DNA of 64,000 nucleotides from Neobacillus driksii (GCF_013409995.1 NZ_JACCBX010000005.1:456928-520927); one strand, 5' to 3'. Counted from the stretch's first letter, positions 28,971 through 39,327 are shown. The notes: a model not told the origin generated them from the letters alone. Made by a program: numbers and translations.

Positions 28971-30263
28971 TTAAATTTGTCTCCAAGGGCTGCGAACCAC
29001 ATTGGTTTGATTGCGATCTGGTCCTACAGAAAAAGTTGTTAATGGTATGCCAGTAAGCTGTGTTACACGCTCAACGTAATGGCGTGCATTAACAGGCAGT
29101 TCATCTAACGATTTAACTCCAGTAATATCCTCTGTCCAGCCTGGAAGCTCTTCGTAAACAGGCTCACATTCACTTAAAACCTTTAAGCTTGCAGGATATT
29201 CGGTAATTAATTCACCTTTATAGCTGTATGCTGTACAAATCTTCAATGTTTCGATTCCTGATAATACATCGATTGAATTTAAAGAGAGATCAGTAAGACC
29301 GCTGACACGGCGTGCATGGCGAACCACTACACTGTCAAACCAGCCAATGCGGCGTGGACGTCCTGTAGTTGTACCGTATTCACGGCCAACTTCACGAATT
29401 TGATTACCGATTTCATCAAATAATTCTGTCGGGAATGGTCCGTCACCTACACGTGAAGTATATGCCTTACAAACTCCCACAACATGGGTGATTTTGGATG
29501 GACCCACACCTGAACCAATTGTAACGCCGCCTGCCACTGGATTTGAAGAAGTAACAAATGGGTACGTACCTTGGTCAATATCCAGCATAACACCTTGGGC
29601 GCCTTCAAATAAAACCCGTTTGCCTTCATCCAAAGCGTCATTTAAGACAACTGAAGTGTCGCAAACATATTGTTTAATTTGCTGCCCATATTCAAAATAC
29701 TCATCTAAAATCTCTTCTTTTGTGAACCCTGTGGTCTCATAAATACGTTCAAATAAACGATTTTTTTCAGCCAGGTTGCGTTCAAGCTTTTCTTCAAAAA
29801 CATCACGCTCAAGAAGGTCAGCAATTCTGATTCCAACGCGCGCCGCTTTATCCATATAAGCAGGTCCAATTCCTTTTTTCGTGGTTCCAATTTTATTGGC
29901 ACCCTTACTTTCTTCCTCCACAACATCAAGCTTTAAATGGTAAGGAAGTATTACATGTGCACGGTTGCTAATACGAAGGTTATCCGTTGTAATTCCCTTT
30001 TCATGCAAGTAGGCAAGCTCTGCCACAAGTGCTTTCGGATCGACTACCATTCCGTTTCCAATCACACAGATTTTTTCTTTATAAAAAATTCCTGATGGAA
30101 TCAGGTGTAACTTGTATGTTTCACCGTTAAACTTGATCGTATGGCCAGCGTTATTTCCACCTTGATAACGAGCAATTGCTTCTGCATTCTCCGAAAGGAA
30201 ATCGGTAATTTTACCCTTTCCTTCGTCTCCCCATTGTGTACCAACTACCACTACTGATGTCAT
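28971..30263 (-). CDS. purA: Adenylosuccinate synthetase
   Basis: 430 residues, the normal length. It joins IMP and aspartate with GTP hydrolysis, the first committed step to AMP. Visible motifs are the N-terminal [12 protein letters not shown]-loop, [52 protein letters not shown] and the late [13 protein letters not shown] end ([10 protein letters not shown]). It is monocistronic with a terminator behind it. The 5' region carries a pair of inverted PurBox cores, suggesting PurR control. Placement next to dnaC matches B. subtilis. Confidence 0.97.
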   Translation of the reverse strand: MTSVVVVGTQWGDEGKGKITDFLSENAEAIARYQGGNNAGHTIKFNGETYKLHLIPSGIFYKEKICVIGNGMVVDPKALVAELAYLHEKGITTDNLRISNRAHVILPYHLKLDVVEEESKGANKIGTTKKGIGPAYMDKAARVGIRIADLLERDVFEEKLERNLAEKNRLFERIYETTGFTKEEILDEYFEYGQQIKQYVCDTSVVLNDALDEGKRVLFEGAQGVMLDIDQGTYPFVTSSNPVAGGVTIGSGVGPSKITHVVGVCKAYTSRVGDGPFPTELFDEIGNQIREVGREYGTTTGRPRRIGWFDSVVVRHARRVSGLTDLSLNSIDVLSGIETLKICTAYSYKGELITEYPASLKVLSECEPVYEELPGWTEDITGVKSLDELPVNARHYVERVTQLTGIPLTTFSVGPDRNQTNVVRSPWRQI

Positions 30264-30340
30264 AAAGGCACCTCCAAATTATATACGCATTTCTTTTTCC
30301 CACAGACAAGTTTAACAATTTTCATGGGTAAAAGTCAATT

Positions 30341-30385
30341 AAACACGAACGATTTATATAAAGTTATTAAAATATGTTCGTAAAA
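30341..30385. promoter_or_regulatory. Candidate PurR operator (inverted PurBox pair)
   Basis: ACACGAACGAT and ATATGTTCGT place two CGAAC cores facing each other upstream of purA. B. subtilis PurR binds such inverted pairs. The flanks match the full PurBox only in part. The site also lies upstream of the divergent NERD gene. Confidence 0.6.
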
Positions 30386-30475
30386 TATTAATTTAGTAAT
30401 CTACTTGTATCGGAAGTAGGTTTTCCATAAAATAGGGATTAGAGTATTTTAAAATAATGATAAAGGAAGTGTTAT

Positions 30476-31378
30476 ATGATTTTTAGACCGCGGCCGGAAA
30501 AATTGGAATTAGTTCTTTTACAGTATTTACACCCACGTATGGTGTTTAGCAGTAGTGAAGCCCTTAATTTTTTAAACCTTGAAAAGGGCTATAAAGGGGA
30601 GTTAAAAAGTGACGTCTGGTTAAAAGGACTAACCGATGAGTGGTTAATTCTTACTGATTTATTACTTGAATATAATGGTTCAAAATTTCAAATTGATACC
30701 TTAATAATTGCCTGTGAGAAGATTTACCTTTTAGATATAAAATATTTCGAAGGGGATTACGCTATTAAAGAGGATAAATCGTATAACCCAGCAGGCATTC
30801 TCCAAAAGAATCCACTACACCAACTTGAACGCTGTGAGACCTTACTGAAAAAATTGCTGCACGAATTAGGATATAATTTTACGATTGAATCCTATCTAGT
30901 TTTCAATAACCCCGAGTTTCATTTATACACACCCTCCATAAATCCTGCAATTATTTTTCCAACACAGTTAAATCGCTTTTTGAAAAAATTAAATACTAGG
31001 CCTGTAAAGTTGCATAAAAAGTACTATCAATTAGCGGAACAATTAAATGCGCGACATATTGTGGAATCTCCTTATGAACGACTGCCGCTATATACGTTTG
31101 AGCAGTTGGAAAAAGGACTGCTTTGCCCCAATTGTAAGACTTTTTTCTCAGATGAGTCGTTGGTATGTAAAAAGTGTGGATGCATAGAGGACGGAGAAGA
31201 GGCTATTTTGAAGAGCGTAAAGGAATATATGTTACTGTTTCCAGAGAGAAAGATAACAACGAATGATATTTACGATTGGTGTGGTGGAATCAAGTCGAAG
31301 AAAGCAGTACGAAGAGTCCTATCTAAGTATTTTAAACTAGTTGGGCATAGAACTTCTGCCCATTATGTAGGAACTTAA
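30476..31378 (+). CDS. NERD (nuclease-related) domain protein with zinc ribbon
   Basis: 300 residues. A NERD domain spans about 36-150: GYKGELKSD, then FQIDTLIIACEKIYLLDIKYFEGDY. Putative catalytic residues E42, D74 and the pair D87/K89 follow the restriction-endonuclease-like pattern, with Asp where many NERD proteins have Glu. A zinc ribbon follows with C217, C220, C231 and C234 (CPNC and CKKC), then a short C-terminal helical domain. Such proteins are common singletons in Bacillus with unknown roles, possibly in nucleic-acid processing. Divergent from purA, with AAAGGAAG upstream of the ATG. No partner gene is apparent. Confidence 0.72.
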   Translation: MIFRPRPEKLELVLLQYLHPRMVFSSSEALNFLNLEKGYKGELKSDVWLKGLTDEWLILTDLLLEYNGSKFQIDTLIIACEKIYLLDIKYFEGDYAIKEDKSYNPAGILQKNPLHQLERCETLLKKLLHELGYNFTIESYLVFNNPEFHLYTPSINPAIIFPTQLNRFLKKLNTRPVKLHKKYYQLAEQLNARHIVESPYERLPLYTFEQLEKGLLCPNCKTFFSDESLVCKKCGCIEDGEEAILKSVKEYMLLFPERKITTNDIYDWCGGIKSKKAVRRVLSKYFKLVGHRTSAHYVGT

Positions 31379-31411
31379 ACAAATTTTCTCCTGGTAGAAA
31401 TTTAACTCCTC

Positions 31412-31619
31412 TTTTGAATCCCTAGAGTTGAATTTTATCCATATGAAGGGAAACAAAAGCACCTTTTGATACCCTTCGAATTGCTTTTTACCTTATTGAG
31501 GGAGCCAAAGGCTTCTTTTGATTCCCTTGAGTCAGCTTTATTCCCTTTGAAGGGATTCAAAGACTTCTTTTGATTCCCTCCAGCTGAGTTTTTTACTATT
31601 AAAGGGAGCCAAAATGCTT
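31412..31619. repeat. Four-copy 52-bp tandem repeat
   Basis: Units start at 31412, 31464, 31516 and 31568, each with TTTTGAWNCCCT near the start and AGGGANNCAAA near the end, so each can fold on itself. The period is exactly 52 bp. Units differ at several positions. This fills most of the 31379-31702 gap, which has no gene. Confidence 0.85.
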
Positions 31620-31657
31620 CAGATCATTAAAATTACCTCTTTTTAGAAGTACCCTAC

Positions 31658-31688
31658 AAAAAAAAAACCAGCCAAAAACCCTTGGCTG
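31658..31688 (-). terminator. dnaC terminator
   Basis: 7-bp stem CAGCCAA/TTGGCTG followed by ten Ts on the minus strand. Confidence 0.87.
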
Positions 31689-31702
31689 AGCTCTCAAAAA
31701 CC

Positions 31703-33055
31703 CTACGCACTTGGATCGTATCGTGTCTCCAAGTTTACAAATTTATTGTATTCTTTTACGAATGCCAGTGAGACGGTGCCAGTTGGACCGTTACGCTGCT
31801 TGGCGATGATGATTTCGATGATATTCTTATTCTCGGATTCTTTATCGTAGTAATCATCACGGTATAAGAATGCCACGATATCGGCATCCTGCTCAATCGA
31901 ACCAGATTCACGGATATCGGACATCATTGGACGTTTGTCCTGACGCTGCTCGACACCACGGGAAAGCTGGGACAAGGCAATAACCGGAACCTGGAGCTCA
32001 CGGGCTAATTGCTTGAGGGAACGGGAAATTTCGGATACTTCCTGCTGACGGTTTTCGCCGGTACGACCACTACCTAGGATAAGTTGCAAGTAATCGATTA
32101 AGATCATTCCTAAACCATGCTCTTGTTTTAAACGGCGGCACTTAGAACGAATATCACTTATTCTTACTCCCGGTGTATCATCAATGAAAATGCCTGAATT
32201 TGAAAGGCTGCCCATTGCCATCGTCAGTTTGCCCCAGTCTTCATCTGTTAAAGATCCGGTACGAAGCCTTTGTGCATCGATATTCCCCTCGGCACAAAGA
32301 AGACGCATGACAAGCTGCTCTGCTCCCATCTCAAGACTAAAGATGGCGATATTTTCACCTGTTTTGTGCGCAACATTTTGCGCAATATTTAAAGCAAAAG
32401 CGGTTTTACCCACAGAAGGACGGGCGCCCACAATGATTAAGTCATTGCGCTGGAATCCCGCTGTCATTCGGTCAAGCTCAATAAAACCTGTCTCAAGACC
32501 GGTAATTTCTCCTGCACGCTGGTGCATTTGCTCTATATTGTCATACGTACGAACAAGAACATCTTTAATATTGTGGAACGCTCCAGCATTTTTACGCTGT
32601 GCCACTGCCAGAATATTTTTTTCAGCCTCGCTTAAAAGTGCTTCCACTTCGTCTTCACGTGAGTAACCATCTGAAGCAATCTCAGTTGCAGTCCGAATTA
32701 ATCGTCGCAACAAAGACTTTTCTTCTACAATTCTAGCATAATATTCAATATTTGCTGCTGTCGGCACAGAGCTCGCCAATTCACTTAAATAACTCACTCC
32801 GCCTGTATCTTCAATCAGCTTCGCTGCGGCTAGTTCCTCGGTTACCGTAACAAGGTCAACTACCTTACCTTCGTCGTTCAGCTTCAGCATCGCATTAAAT
32901 ATCTTTTGGTGAGAGGCGCGATAGAAATCTTCTGGTATTAAGATTTCGGAAGCCACAGTTAAAGCAGAGGGCTCTAAGAAAATAGCGCCCAAAACAGCTT
33001 GTTCGGCTTCTATATTTTGCGGTGGCAGACGATCTGCATATACATCATTACTCAT
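31703..33055 (-). CDS. dnaC: Replicative DNA helicase
   Basis: 450 residues, DnaB-type helicase (called DnaC in Bacillus). It unwinds DNA ahead of the fork as a hexamer. The N-terminal domain begins with RLPPQNIEAEQAVLGAIFL. The RecA-like domain has Walker A GARPSVGKTAFAL (about residue 208), Walker B MILIDYLQLI, and QLSRGVEQRQDKRPMMSDIRESGSIEQDAD. The normal-length protein has no intein. It follows rplI with a terminator at 33136-33160 between them. Confidence 0.97.
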   Translation of the reverse strand: MSNDVYADRLPPQNIEAEQAVLGAIFLEPSALTVASEILIPEDFYRASHQKIFNAMLKLNDEGKVVDLVTVTEELAAAKLIEDTGGVSYLSELASSVPTAANIEYYARIVEEKSLLRRLIRTATEIASDGYSREDEVEALLSEAEKNILAVAQRKNAGAFHNIKDVLVRTYDNIEQMHQRAGEITGLETGFIELDRMTAGFQRNDLIIVGARPSVGKTAFALNIAQNVAHKTGENIAIFSLEMGAEQLVMRLLCAEGNIDAQRLRTGSLTDEDWGKLTMAMGSLSNSGIFIDDTPGVRISDIRSKCRRLKQEHGLGMILIDYLQLILGSGRTGENRQQEVSEISRSLKQLARELQVPVIALSQLSRGVEQRQDKRPMMSDIRESGSIEQDADIVAFLYRDDYYDKESENKNIIEIIIAKQRNGPTGTVSLAFVKEYNKFVNLETRYDPSA

Positions 33056-33135
33056 CTATCAAAAACCTCCTATTGTGAAGAGGATAAATTATATATATTA
33101 ATAGTTTTAAACCTAAATATCTCCATAATGAAGAA

Positions 33136-33160
33136 AAGTGACCAGTCTCGACCGATCACA
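33136..33160 (-). terminator. rplI terminator
   Basis: 10-bp stem GTGATCGGTC/GACTGGTCAC with two wobble pairs, then TTTTC on the minus strand. Confidence 0.65.
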
Positions 33161-33242
33161 TCATTTTTTGAAAAAGTTAGTTTGCTTTTTCCTGATTAAC
33201 TTTTATTATTTTAACATGTTTAGCTGAAATTTGAACTGGAAA

Positions 33243-33692
33243 TTACTTTACCTCTTTTACATGAACTGTTAACGTAGATACAACTTCATGATGAAGTTTA
33301 ACAGGAACCTTTGTATGACCTAAGGTACGAATGGCGTCTGCTAATTCCATTTTGCGTTTATCAATTTTAATGCCGTGTTTCTTTTGAAGCTCTTCGGCAA
33401 TTTGTTTTGTGGTAATGGAACCAAAGAGGCGGCCGCCTTCACCTGCTTTAGCAGATAGCTCAACTGTAATCTTTTCTAATTCTTCTCCTAGCTTTTTCGC
33501 TTCCGCAAGTTCTTCTGCCGCACGTTTGTCTTCCTTCTTCTTTTGACCTTCTAACGTACTGATGTTTGCGTTGCTTGCTTCAATTGCTAGACCCTGCTTA
33601 ATTAAGAAATTATGTGCATAACCATCTGCCACATTTTTTACTTCACCTTTTTTTCCTTTTCCTTTTACATCTTTTAGAAAAATTACTTTCAT
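33243..33692 (-). CDS. rplI: 50S ribosomal protein L9
   Basis: 149 residues. [31 protein letters not shown] is the L9 N-terminal domain (key positions GKGKKGEVK and GYAHNFL), followed by a long helix and the C-terminal rRNA-binding domain. Its ATG overlaps the gdpP stop by four bases, so the two are coupled. Confidence 0.97.
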   Translation of the reverse strand: MKVIFLKDVKGKGKKGEVKNVADGYAHNFLIKQGLAIEASNANISTLEGQKKKEDKRAAEELAEAKKLGEELEKITVELSAKAGEGGRLFGSITTKQIAEELQKKHGIKIDKRKMELADAIRTLGHTKVPVKLHHEVVSTLTVHVKEVK

Positions 33693-35662
33693 TCCTTTTT
33701 CCCACCTTCAAAATAATCTTCAATTGCTAGCTTTAATTGTCTTTCTGCTTCGGTAACGGAAATTCCGGTCATCTGGGTGGCTGCATTGGTCAAATGACCG
33801 CCGCCTTGAAGCTTTTCCATGATTACCTGAACATTGACATTACCAAGCGATCTGGCACTAATTCCAATCAGCCCCTCATTACGTTTTGCAATAACGAATG
33901 AGGCTGCTACACCATCCATCGTAAGGAGTGTATCTGCGGCTTGAGCAAGAAGGACTTGGTCATGAAGCTCATTTTCTTCACCTTTTGCAATGGCAATTCC
34001 ATCGCGGTAAAAAGCAACGGATTCAATTAACTTAGCCCTCTTAATATAGGTATTAACGCTTTCTTTTAAAAATTTCTGCACGAGAATGGTATCTGCCCCT
34101 TGGCCTCTTAGATAGGAGGCAGCATCAAAGGTCCTGGCACCTGTCCGTAAGGTAAAACTTTTTGTATCCACCACGATTCCCGCGAGCAGTGCAGTAGCTT
34201 CTATCATTTCTATTTTACCGCGTTTTGGCTGGTATTCAAGAAATTCGGTAACAAGCTCCGCTGTAGAAGACGCGTATGGCTCCATATAAACAAGAACTGG
34301 ATTTTCAATAAACTCTTCCCCGCGGCGATGATGGTCGATTACAACAACGTTATCAATTCTATTAAGAAGTCGTTCTTCAATTACTAGCGCCGGTTTATGG
34401 GTATCCACGATGACCAATAGTGTTTTTTCTGTTGAAATTTCCAATGCCTCTTCTGGACCAATAAATCGAGAAAATAATTGCTCTTGATGGCGGATTTCTT
34501 CCATCAGCCTATGAACAGCACCATCCATTTCTTGAAAGTTTAAAACTATGTAGGCATCTTTTTGATTCATCTGCGCTACCTTGTAAATACCAATGGAAGA
34601 GCCAATAGAATCCATATCAGGGTTTTTGTGTCCCATTATAATAACCTTATCGCTTGCGGTAATTAAATCCTTTAGTGCATGGGAAATAACGCGGGCACGT
34701 ACTCTTGTCCGTTTTTCAACCGGATTTGTTTTACCGCCAAAAAATTTCACCTTACCATTTGGGTGCTTGATCGCCACCTGATCGCCGCCTCGTCCTAGGG
34801 CTAAATCCAAACTTGACTGTGCTAATACGCCCAACTCAGGCAGTGAAGGAGTCCCAGCCCCTACACCAATACTTAACGTAAAGGAGATATTCTGCTTAGA
34901 GGTCATCTCTCGTACTTCATCAAGGACAGTGAATTTTCCTTTTTCCAACAGTTGGAGAATCGCTTCATTAAAAACAGCGATAAAACGTTCAGAGGAAATT
35001 CTTTTAAGAAAAATCCCGTTATCCTGAGCCCATTTATTTAAGGTTGAAGTAACCAAATTGTTAATGCTTCCACGCATTTGGTCATCCATTCCTTGTGTTA
35101 ATTCATCGTAATTATCTAAAAAGATAATTGCGATAACAGTGCGTTCATCATGGTACATTTTTTCAATTTCTTTTTGTTCTGTGACATCAAAGAAATAAAG
35201 GAGCTTTTCCTCACTTTTAAGAATGACGCGGAATTTCCGCTCATGAAGTGTAATAATTTCTGTGCCAACCTCTTGCTTAATTAACGGTATTAACGAATCT
35301 GCTATTTCGTAGAGTGACTTACCAATAAGGGTGTCTTCATCAAAATAAGAGGATAGGAAGGGATTGGTCCACTCGATAAAGTAATCATCATTGATGAGCA
35401 TAATTCCAATCGGCATTTCCATCAGTGCTTCTTCGCCGACCCTTTTCACTCTGTATGATAGGGTTGAGATATATTCTTCCATCTCTTTCCTTTGGCTGGA
35501 TTCAATGACTATCATATAGTACAGCGGCGGAATAATGAGAAATAAGCCCACTAGGCTAAGTATCCAATTATAGTAGCCCAGGACAATGAGCAGCACTACT
35601 GTAATGCCTATCAGCCCGTAAAAAGGGTATCGAATCGAGCGTTTTTCTATAAATGCAGGCAA
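33689..35662 (-). CDS. gdpP: Cyclic-di-AMP phosphodiesterase GdpP (YybT)
   Basis: 657 residues from a TTG with GGAGCTGA upstream. Two N-terminal membrane helices are followed by a PAS domain (about 65-150), a degenerate GGDEF domain (about 170-300), and DHH/DHHA1 domains. Active-site motifs are [21 protein letters not shown] and [11 protein letters not shown]. It hydrolyses c-di-AMP to pApA and so affects potassium homeostasis and wall stress. The yybS-gdpP-rplI order is the B. subtilis one. Confidence 0.95.
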   Translation of the reverse strand: MPAFIEKRSIRYPFYGLIGITVVLLIVLGYYNWILSLVGLFLIIPPLYYMIVIESSQRKEMEEYISTLSYRVKRVGEEALMEMPIGIMLINDDYFIEWTNPFLSSYFDEDTLIGKSLYEIADSLIPLIKQEVGTEIITLHERKFRVILKSEEKLLYFFDVTEQKEIEKMYHDERTVIAIIFLDNYDELTQGMDDQMRGSINNLVTSTLNKWAQDNGIFLKRISSERFIAVFNEAILQLLEKGKFTVLDEVREMTSKQNISFTLSIGVGAGTPSLPELGVLAQSSLDLALGRGGDQVAIKHPNGKVKFFGGKTNPVEKRTRVRARVISHALKDLITASDKVIIMGHKNPDMDSIGSSIGIYKVAQMNQKDAYIVLNFQEMDGAVHRLMEEIRHQEQLFSRFIGPEEALEISTEKTLLVIVDTHKPALVIEERLLNRIDNVVVIDHHRRGEEFIENPVLVYMEPYASSTAELVTEFLEYQPKRGKIEMIEATALLAGIVVDTKSFTLRTGARTFDAASYLRGQGADTILVQKFLKESVNTYIKRAKLIESVAFYRDGIAIAKGEENELHDQVLLAQAADTLLTMDGVAASFVIAKRNEGLIGISARSLGNVNVQVIMEKLQGGGHLTNAATQMTGISVTEAERQLKLAIEDYFEGGKKE

Positions 35663-35688
35663 TTTTTTCAGCTCCTAAACAGTAGTCA

Positions 35689-36633
35689 TCACTCTTTTTT
35701 TCTAAAGCCTTTTCGTAAATCAAAGCCTAAATCAATTATACCTAATATCCCCACAATATAAAGGAAAATTGGAATGAGAAAAGAGACAATCGCTATTGTA
35801 ATAGAAATGGCCTTCGAAAAACCCTTTTTGTCGAAATAATAAAAGATAAATGTATACCCTTGCAGGATCATCAAAAATTGAAGAATATAGGTCATATTGA
35901 TAATGGCCATATACCAAAAGCTGCCCTCTTCTGGATTCATCAACATATTAACTAGCAAGGTAAGTAGAAAGTAATATAATATACTTTTTGGAAGTGATAT
36001 CTCTTTAAAACTTTTCCATTTTTCAACCCTAACGCCAAATCTCTTTATGATGGGAAAGGATATAAGCTGCATAATGAATACAATCAAAAAAGATGAGAGA
36101 ACAAATAGAGTGGGAATTAATGTCTTAATCAAGTTTAATCCATTATTAAATTGTTCCAACACTTTTTCAGAGTCTTGTGTATTCCCAAAATTCTTTAGTA
36201 AGTCCGCCGAAACGTTGAGTGATTCCCGCATCATTTCAATCATTTCAGTAATCATATCAACTTTAAAGAGAACGATACTTGCCACATAAATAATAATTAA
36301 GTTGACTAAAAAGACAAGAGAACCCGTAATGAATAAAACACCCATGTTCTTCTGTTTCTGAATTAAGTAGCCGATAACGACACCTGTTGTCCCATATGCA
36401 AGCGTTAATGGCAGCGACATAATCGTGCCTACAATAAACGATAGGAGAAGGGATGCCACTATAAAAACAACGATACTTTTCCCATCATTTTTGGATGCAA
36501 AGAGCATAAATGGCACTGCTAAAAACAAGTTCACAATCATCCCTAGAAACGGGACATAAATCGTTAGTAATAATAAAACAGCAAAGGCTGCTAAAAGGAT
36601 TGCGCCTTCTGTTAATTTACGTACATTTTTCAC
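35689..36633 (-). CDS. yybS: YybS family membrane protein (DUF2232)
   Basis: 314 residues with about eight hydrophobic segments, starting at a GTG with GAGGTGA upstream. DUF2232 proteins lie next to gdpP in Bacillus and are of unknown function; an S-component-like membrane fold has been proposed for the group. No catalytic motif is visible. It is 26 bp before gdpP, so they are co-transcribed. Confidence 0.85.
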   Translation of the reverse strand: MKNVRKLTEGAILLAAFAVLLLLTIYVPFLGMIVNLFLAVPFMLFASKNDGKSIVVFIVASLLLSFIVGTIMSLPLTLAYGTTGVVIGYLIQKQKNMGVLFITGSLVFLVNLIIIYVASIVLFKVDMITEMIEMMRESLNVSADLLKNFGNTQDSEKVLEQFNNGLNLIKTLIPTLFVLSSFLIVFIMQLISFPIIKRFGVRVEKWKSFKEISLPKSILYYFLLTLLVNMLMNPEEGSFWYMAIINMTYILQFLMILQGYTFIFYYFDKKGFSKAISITIAIVSFLIPIFLYIVGILGIIDLGFDLRKGFRKKE

Positions 36634-36714
36634 TACTTCACCTCAATTATTTCAAAAGCCTATTTCTTAATTTTAGCCAGTTACGCTCTCCTATTCAACA
36701 AATCTGCAAGATAA

Positions 36715-36751
36715 AATAAAAAGACAGCAAGGGTAGACCCCCAGCTGCCTT
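36715..36751 (-). terminator. rpsF-ssb-rpsR operon terminator
   Basis: 8-bp stem AAGGCAGC/GCTGTCTT (one G-U) then TTTATTTTAT on the minus strand. Confidence 0.7.
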
Positions 36752-36763
36752 ACATACTAATTC

Positions 36764-37006
36764 TTATTCACCTGCAACGAATGGTAATAATGCCATTTGA
36801 CGTGCACGTTTGATTGCAACAGTTAGTTTACGCTGATATTTAGCGCTTGTACCAGTTACACGACGTGGTAAAATCTTTCCACGTTCTGAGATGAATTTTT
36901 TAAGTAAATCTACATCTTTATAATCGATGCGTGAGATGCCATTTGCTGTGAAATAGCACACTTTACGGCGCTTCGCGCGTCCGCCTTTACGTCCTCCACC
37001 TGCCAT
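36764..37006 (-). CDS. rpsR: 30S ribosomal protein S18
   Basis: 80 residues, [19 protein letters not shown] start and the [19 protein letters not shown] core. It partners S6 in the 30S platform. Last gene of rpsF-ssb-rpsR. Confidence 0.97.
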   Translation of the reverse strand: MAGGGRKGGRAKRRKVCYFTANGISRIDYKDVDLLKKFISERGKILPRRVTGTSAKYQRKLTVAIKRARQMALLPFVAGE

Positions 37007-37054
37007 GAAAATTCCCTCCTTTATTAAATGATTAACGATTATAAAAAGTTTTCA

Positions 37055-37588
37055 TTAAAATGGTAGATCATCATCGGAGATGTCTATCTGACCGTTACCT
37101 GCGAACGGATCATCATCCACTTTTGTAAAACCTTTATTATTGTTATTGTTATTATTTTGATACTGTCGTTGATTCTGATTGCCGCCGCCATAAGGATTTC
37201 CTTGTGGTTCCCTAGGAGGAGCACCGAAGTAATCATTGTCGCTTCTTCCGCCACCGCCGCCAGACGCATTTTTCGGTTCAAGAAATTGAACACTTTCTGC
37301 TTGAACTTCAGTAACGTAAACACGCTTACCATCTTGTCCTTCATAGTTGCGGGTTTGAATGCGGCCATCTACTCCTGCAAGACTGCCTTTTTTCAAGAAG
37401 TTTGCCACATTTTCAGCTGGTTTTCGCCAAACAACACAATTAATAAAGTCTGCTTCACGTTCACCTGCCTGACTAGAAAACGGACGGTTAACTGCTAAAG
37501 TAAAAGTAGCAACAGGAACCCCATTTGGTGTATAACGCAAATCAGGATCTTTAGTTAAACGGCCAACAAGCACGACACGATTCATCAT
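37055..37588 (-). CDS. ssb: Single-stranded DNA-binding protein
   Basis: 177 residues from the ATG at 37588 (AAGGAG nine bases upstream). The OB-fold occupies residues 1-105 ([45 protein letters not shown] in part). A Gly/Gln/Asn-rich linker with an Asn-repeat follows, and the acidic tip DISDDDLPF recruits partner proteins. Between rpsF and rpsR, as in B. subtilis. Confidence 0.97.
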   Translation of the reverse strand: MMNRVVLVGRLTKDPDLRYTPNGVPVATFTLAVNRPFSSQAGEREADFINCVVWRKPAENVANFLKKGSLAGVDGRIQTRNYEGQDGKRVYVTEVQAESVQFLEPKNASGGGGGRSDNDYFGAPPREPQGNPYGGGNQNQRQYQNNNNNNNKGFTKVDDDPFAGNGQIDISDDDLPF

Positions 37589-37617
37589 CAGAATCAACTC
37601 CTTTTCTTTGAGGAGAA

Positions 37618-37633
37618 TGTTTCATGTGAAACA
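37618..37633. promoter_or_regulatory. parS-like site between rpsF and ssb
   Basis: TGTTTCATGTGAAACA differs from the parS consensus at one central base. Confidence 0.7.
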
Positions 37634-37654
37634 TCCAACCAAAATGTATTTATA

Positions 37655-37942
37655 TTAAGCTTCTTCTTTAATTACTAAATGGCGAATGATATCTTCGCTG
37701 ATTTTCGCAAGACGAGAAAATTCTTGTACCGCGTCAGCTGAAGAGTTAGTTTTCACGATTTCGTAATAACCATCACGGAAATCGTTGATTTCGTAAGCTA
37801 AACGACGCTTACCCCAATCTTTTGTTTCAGCAGTTTCCGCACCGTTTTCAAGAAGAATTCCGTTGAAACGCTCTACAAGAGCCTTTTTCGCTTCGTCTTC
37901 AATGTTTGGGCGGATGATGTACATGATTTCGTACTTATTCAT
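37655..37942 (-). CDS. rpsF: 30S ribosomal protein S6
   Basis: 95 residues from the ATG at 37942, which has AAAGGAGGTGA upstream; the frame extends further but without support. [20 protein letters not shown] and [18 protein letters not shown] are S6 hallmarks. It heads the rpsF-ssb-rpsR operon behind a sigma-A promoter and a possible autoregulatory leader. Confidence 0.97.
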   Translation of the reverse strand: MNKYEIMYIIRPNIEDEAKKALVERFNGILLENGAETAETKDWGKRRLAYEINDFRDGYYEIVKTNSSADAVQEFSRLAKISEDIIRHLVIKEEA

Positions 37943-37957
37943 CACAGTCACCTCCTT

Positions 37958-37983
37958 TTGGTCTAAACGGCCCAACTTTGGGC
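37958..37983 (-). promoter_or_regulatory. Possible S6:S18-binding leader of rpsF
   Basis: Two alternative hairpins are possible: GCCCAAAGTTGGGC, and TTGG/CCAA with a CCG in its loop. A CCG-containing leader that binds the S6:S18 complex is known for many rpsF operons. The match here is by eye only. Confidence 0.4.
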
Positions 37984-38015
37984 AAGGAGCAATTATTCAT
38001 TACTCACAAGTTAAG

Positions 38016-38044
38016 ATTTTATCATAGTTAATGAGGAAAAGCAA
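38016..38044 (-). promoter_or_regulatory. Sigma-A promoter of rpsF-ssb-rpsR
   Basis: On the minus strand TTGCTT, 17 bp, TAAAAT. Confidence 0.6.
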
Positions 38045-38082
38045 GGTTGTTCACAATTTCTAGTTTTTAAAAGTCTTTCCAT

Positions 38083-38107
38083 ATAAAAAGCCTTGCAAAC
38101 GCAAGGC
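38083..38107 (-). terminator. ychF terminator
   Basis: 7-bp stem GCCTTGC/GCAAGGC followed by TTTTTAT on the minus strand. Confidence 0.87.
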
Positions 38108-38115
38108 CAGCCATT

Positions 38116-39216
38116 TTAAACATTGAAACGGAAGTGAATAACATCGCCGTCTTTTACTAAATACTCTTTTCCTTCTAATCGTACTTTTCCAGCTTCCTTA
38201 GCTGCATTATAACTTCCTGCAGCTAATAGGTCATCATATGAAACTGTTTCGGCACGAATAAATCCGCGTTCGAAATCTGAGTGAATAATACCAGCACATT
38301 GTGGAGCTTTCATGCCGTGTCTAAACGTCCAGGCACGAACTTCCTGAACACCTGCAGTAAAGTAGGTAGCTAGTCCAAGCAAGTTATAAGCTGCACGAAT
38401 TAACTGGTCAAGACCTGATTCCTCAATTCCAAGCTCTTCAAGGAACATTTGCTTTTCTTCGCCTTCTAGCTCAGCAATTTCTTCCTCGATTTTGGCGCAG
38501 ACCACGATCACTTCAGCGTTATCCGCTGCTGCGAATTCACGTACTTTTTGAACATATTCATTTTCGGCTGGATTTGCTACATCATCCTCACCTACGTTTG
38601 CCACATATAAAACAGGCTTAATGGTTAAAAGGTGAAGCATTTTGGCAATTTTCAATTGTTCTTCCGTAAATTCAACCGTACGCGCTGGCTTTTCTGCTTC
38701 AAACGCGTCGCGAAGCATGGAGAGTACTTCAAACTCAGCAGCTGCATCTTTATCTTTTTGCTTAGCAAGTTTTTCAACACGGCTAATTCTTTTTTCAACA
38801 GACTCCATGTCTGCAAGAATTAACTCTAAGTTAATGACTTCAATATCGGAAATAGGATCAACTTTTCCTGATACGTGGGTAATGTTATCGTCTGCAAAAC
38901 AGCGGACAACCTGGCAAATCGCGTCTACTTGACGAATATGTGATAAGAATTTGTTTCCTAATCCTTCACCTTTACTCGCACCTTTTACAATCCCGGCAAT
39001 ATCGGTAAATTCAAAAGCTGTTGGAACTGTTTTTTTCGGTTGAACAAGTTCCGTTAGTTTTGTTAAGCGGTGATCTGGTACCTCTACAATTCCTACGTTA
39101 GGGTCAATCGTACAGAATGGGTAATTGGCTGATTCAGCCCCAGCCTGTGTGATTGCATTAAATAATGTAGACTTACCAACATTCGGCAAACCTACGATTC
39201 CAGCTGTTAATGCCAT
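38116..39216 (-). CDS. ychF: Redox-regulated ATPase YchF (Obg family)
   Basis: 366 residues from the ATG at 39216 (GAGGAG upstream). Walker A is GLPNVGKSTLFNAIT, Walker B is FTDIAGIVKGASKGEGLGN, and the G4-position motif is divergent, in keeping with a preference for ATP over GTP. A coiled coil follows, then a TGS domain at the C-terminus (TWTFRHG-like AWTFRHGMKAPQCAGIIHSD in part). It associates with ribosomes. Called yyaF in B. subtilis and next to rpsF there too. Confidence 0.96.
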   Translation of the reverse strand: MALTAGIVGLPNVGKSTLFNAITQAGAESANYPFCTIDPNVGIVEVPDHRLTKLTELVQPKKTVPTAFEFTDIAGIVKGASKGEGLGNKFLSHIRQVDAICQVVRCFADDNITHVSGKVDPISDIEVINLELILADMESVEKRISRVEKLAKQKDKDAAAEFEVLSMLRDAFEAEKPARTVEFTEEQLKIAKMLHLLTIKPVLYVANVGEDDVANPAENEYVQKVREFAAADNAEVIVVCAKIEEEIAELEGEEKQMFLEELGIEESGLDQLIRAAYNLLGLATYFTAGVQEVRAWTFRHGMKAPQCAGIIHSDFERGFIRAETVSYDDLLAAGSYNAAKEAGKVRLEGKEYLVKDGDVIHFRFNV

Positions 39217-39327
39217 AAAATTCACTCCTCGAGATAAATATCTATTTATAAAAAATATCGTCCAAAAATTATTAAAAAGCCTCTCACAATTATAGAGATA
39301 ACTAATGAAAAAGACAAGGAAATAAGG

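Noticed and set aside
31412..31619. CRISPR array
   Set aside because: The whole 52-bp unit repeats with no distinct spacers, and no cas genes are near.
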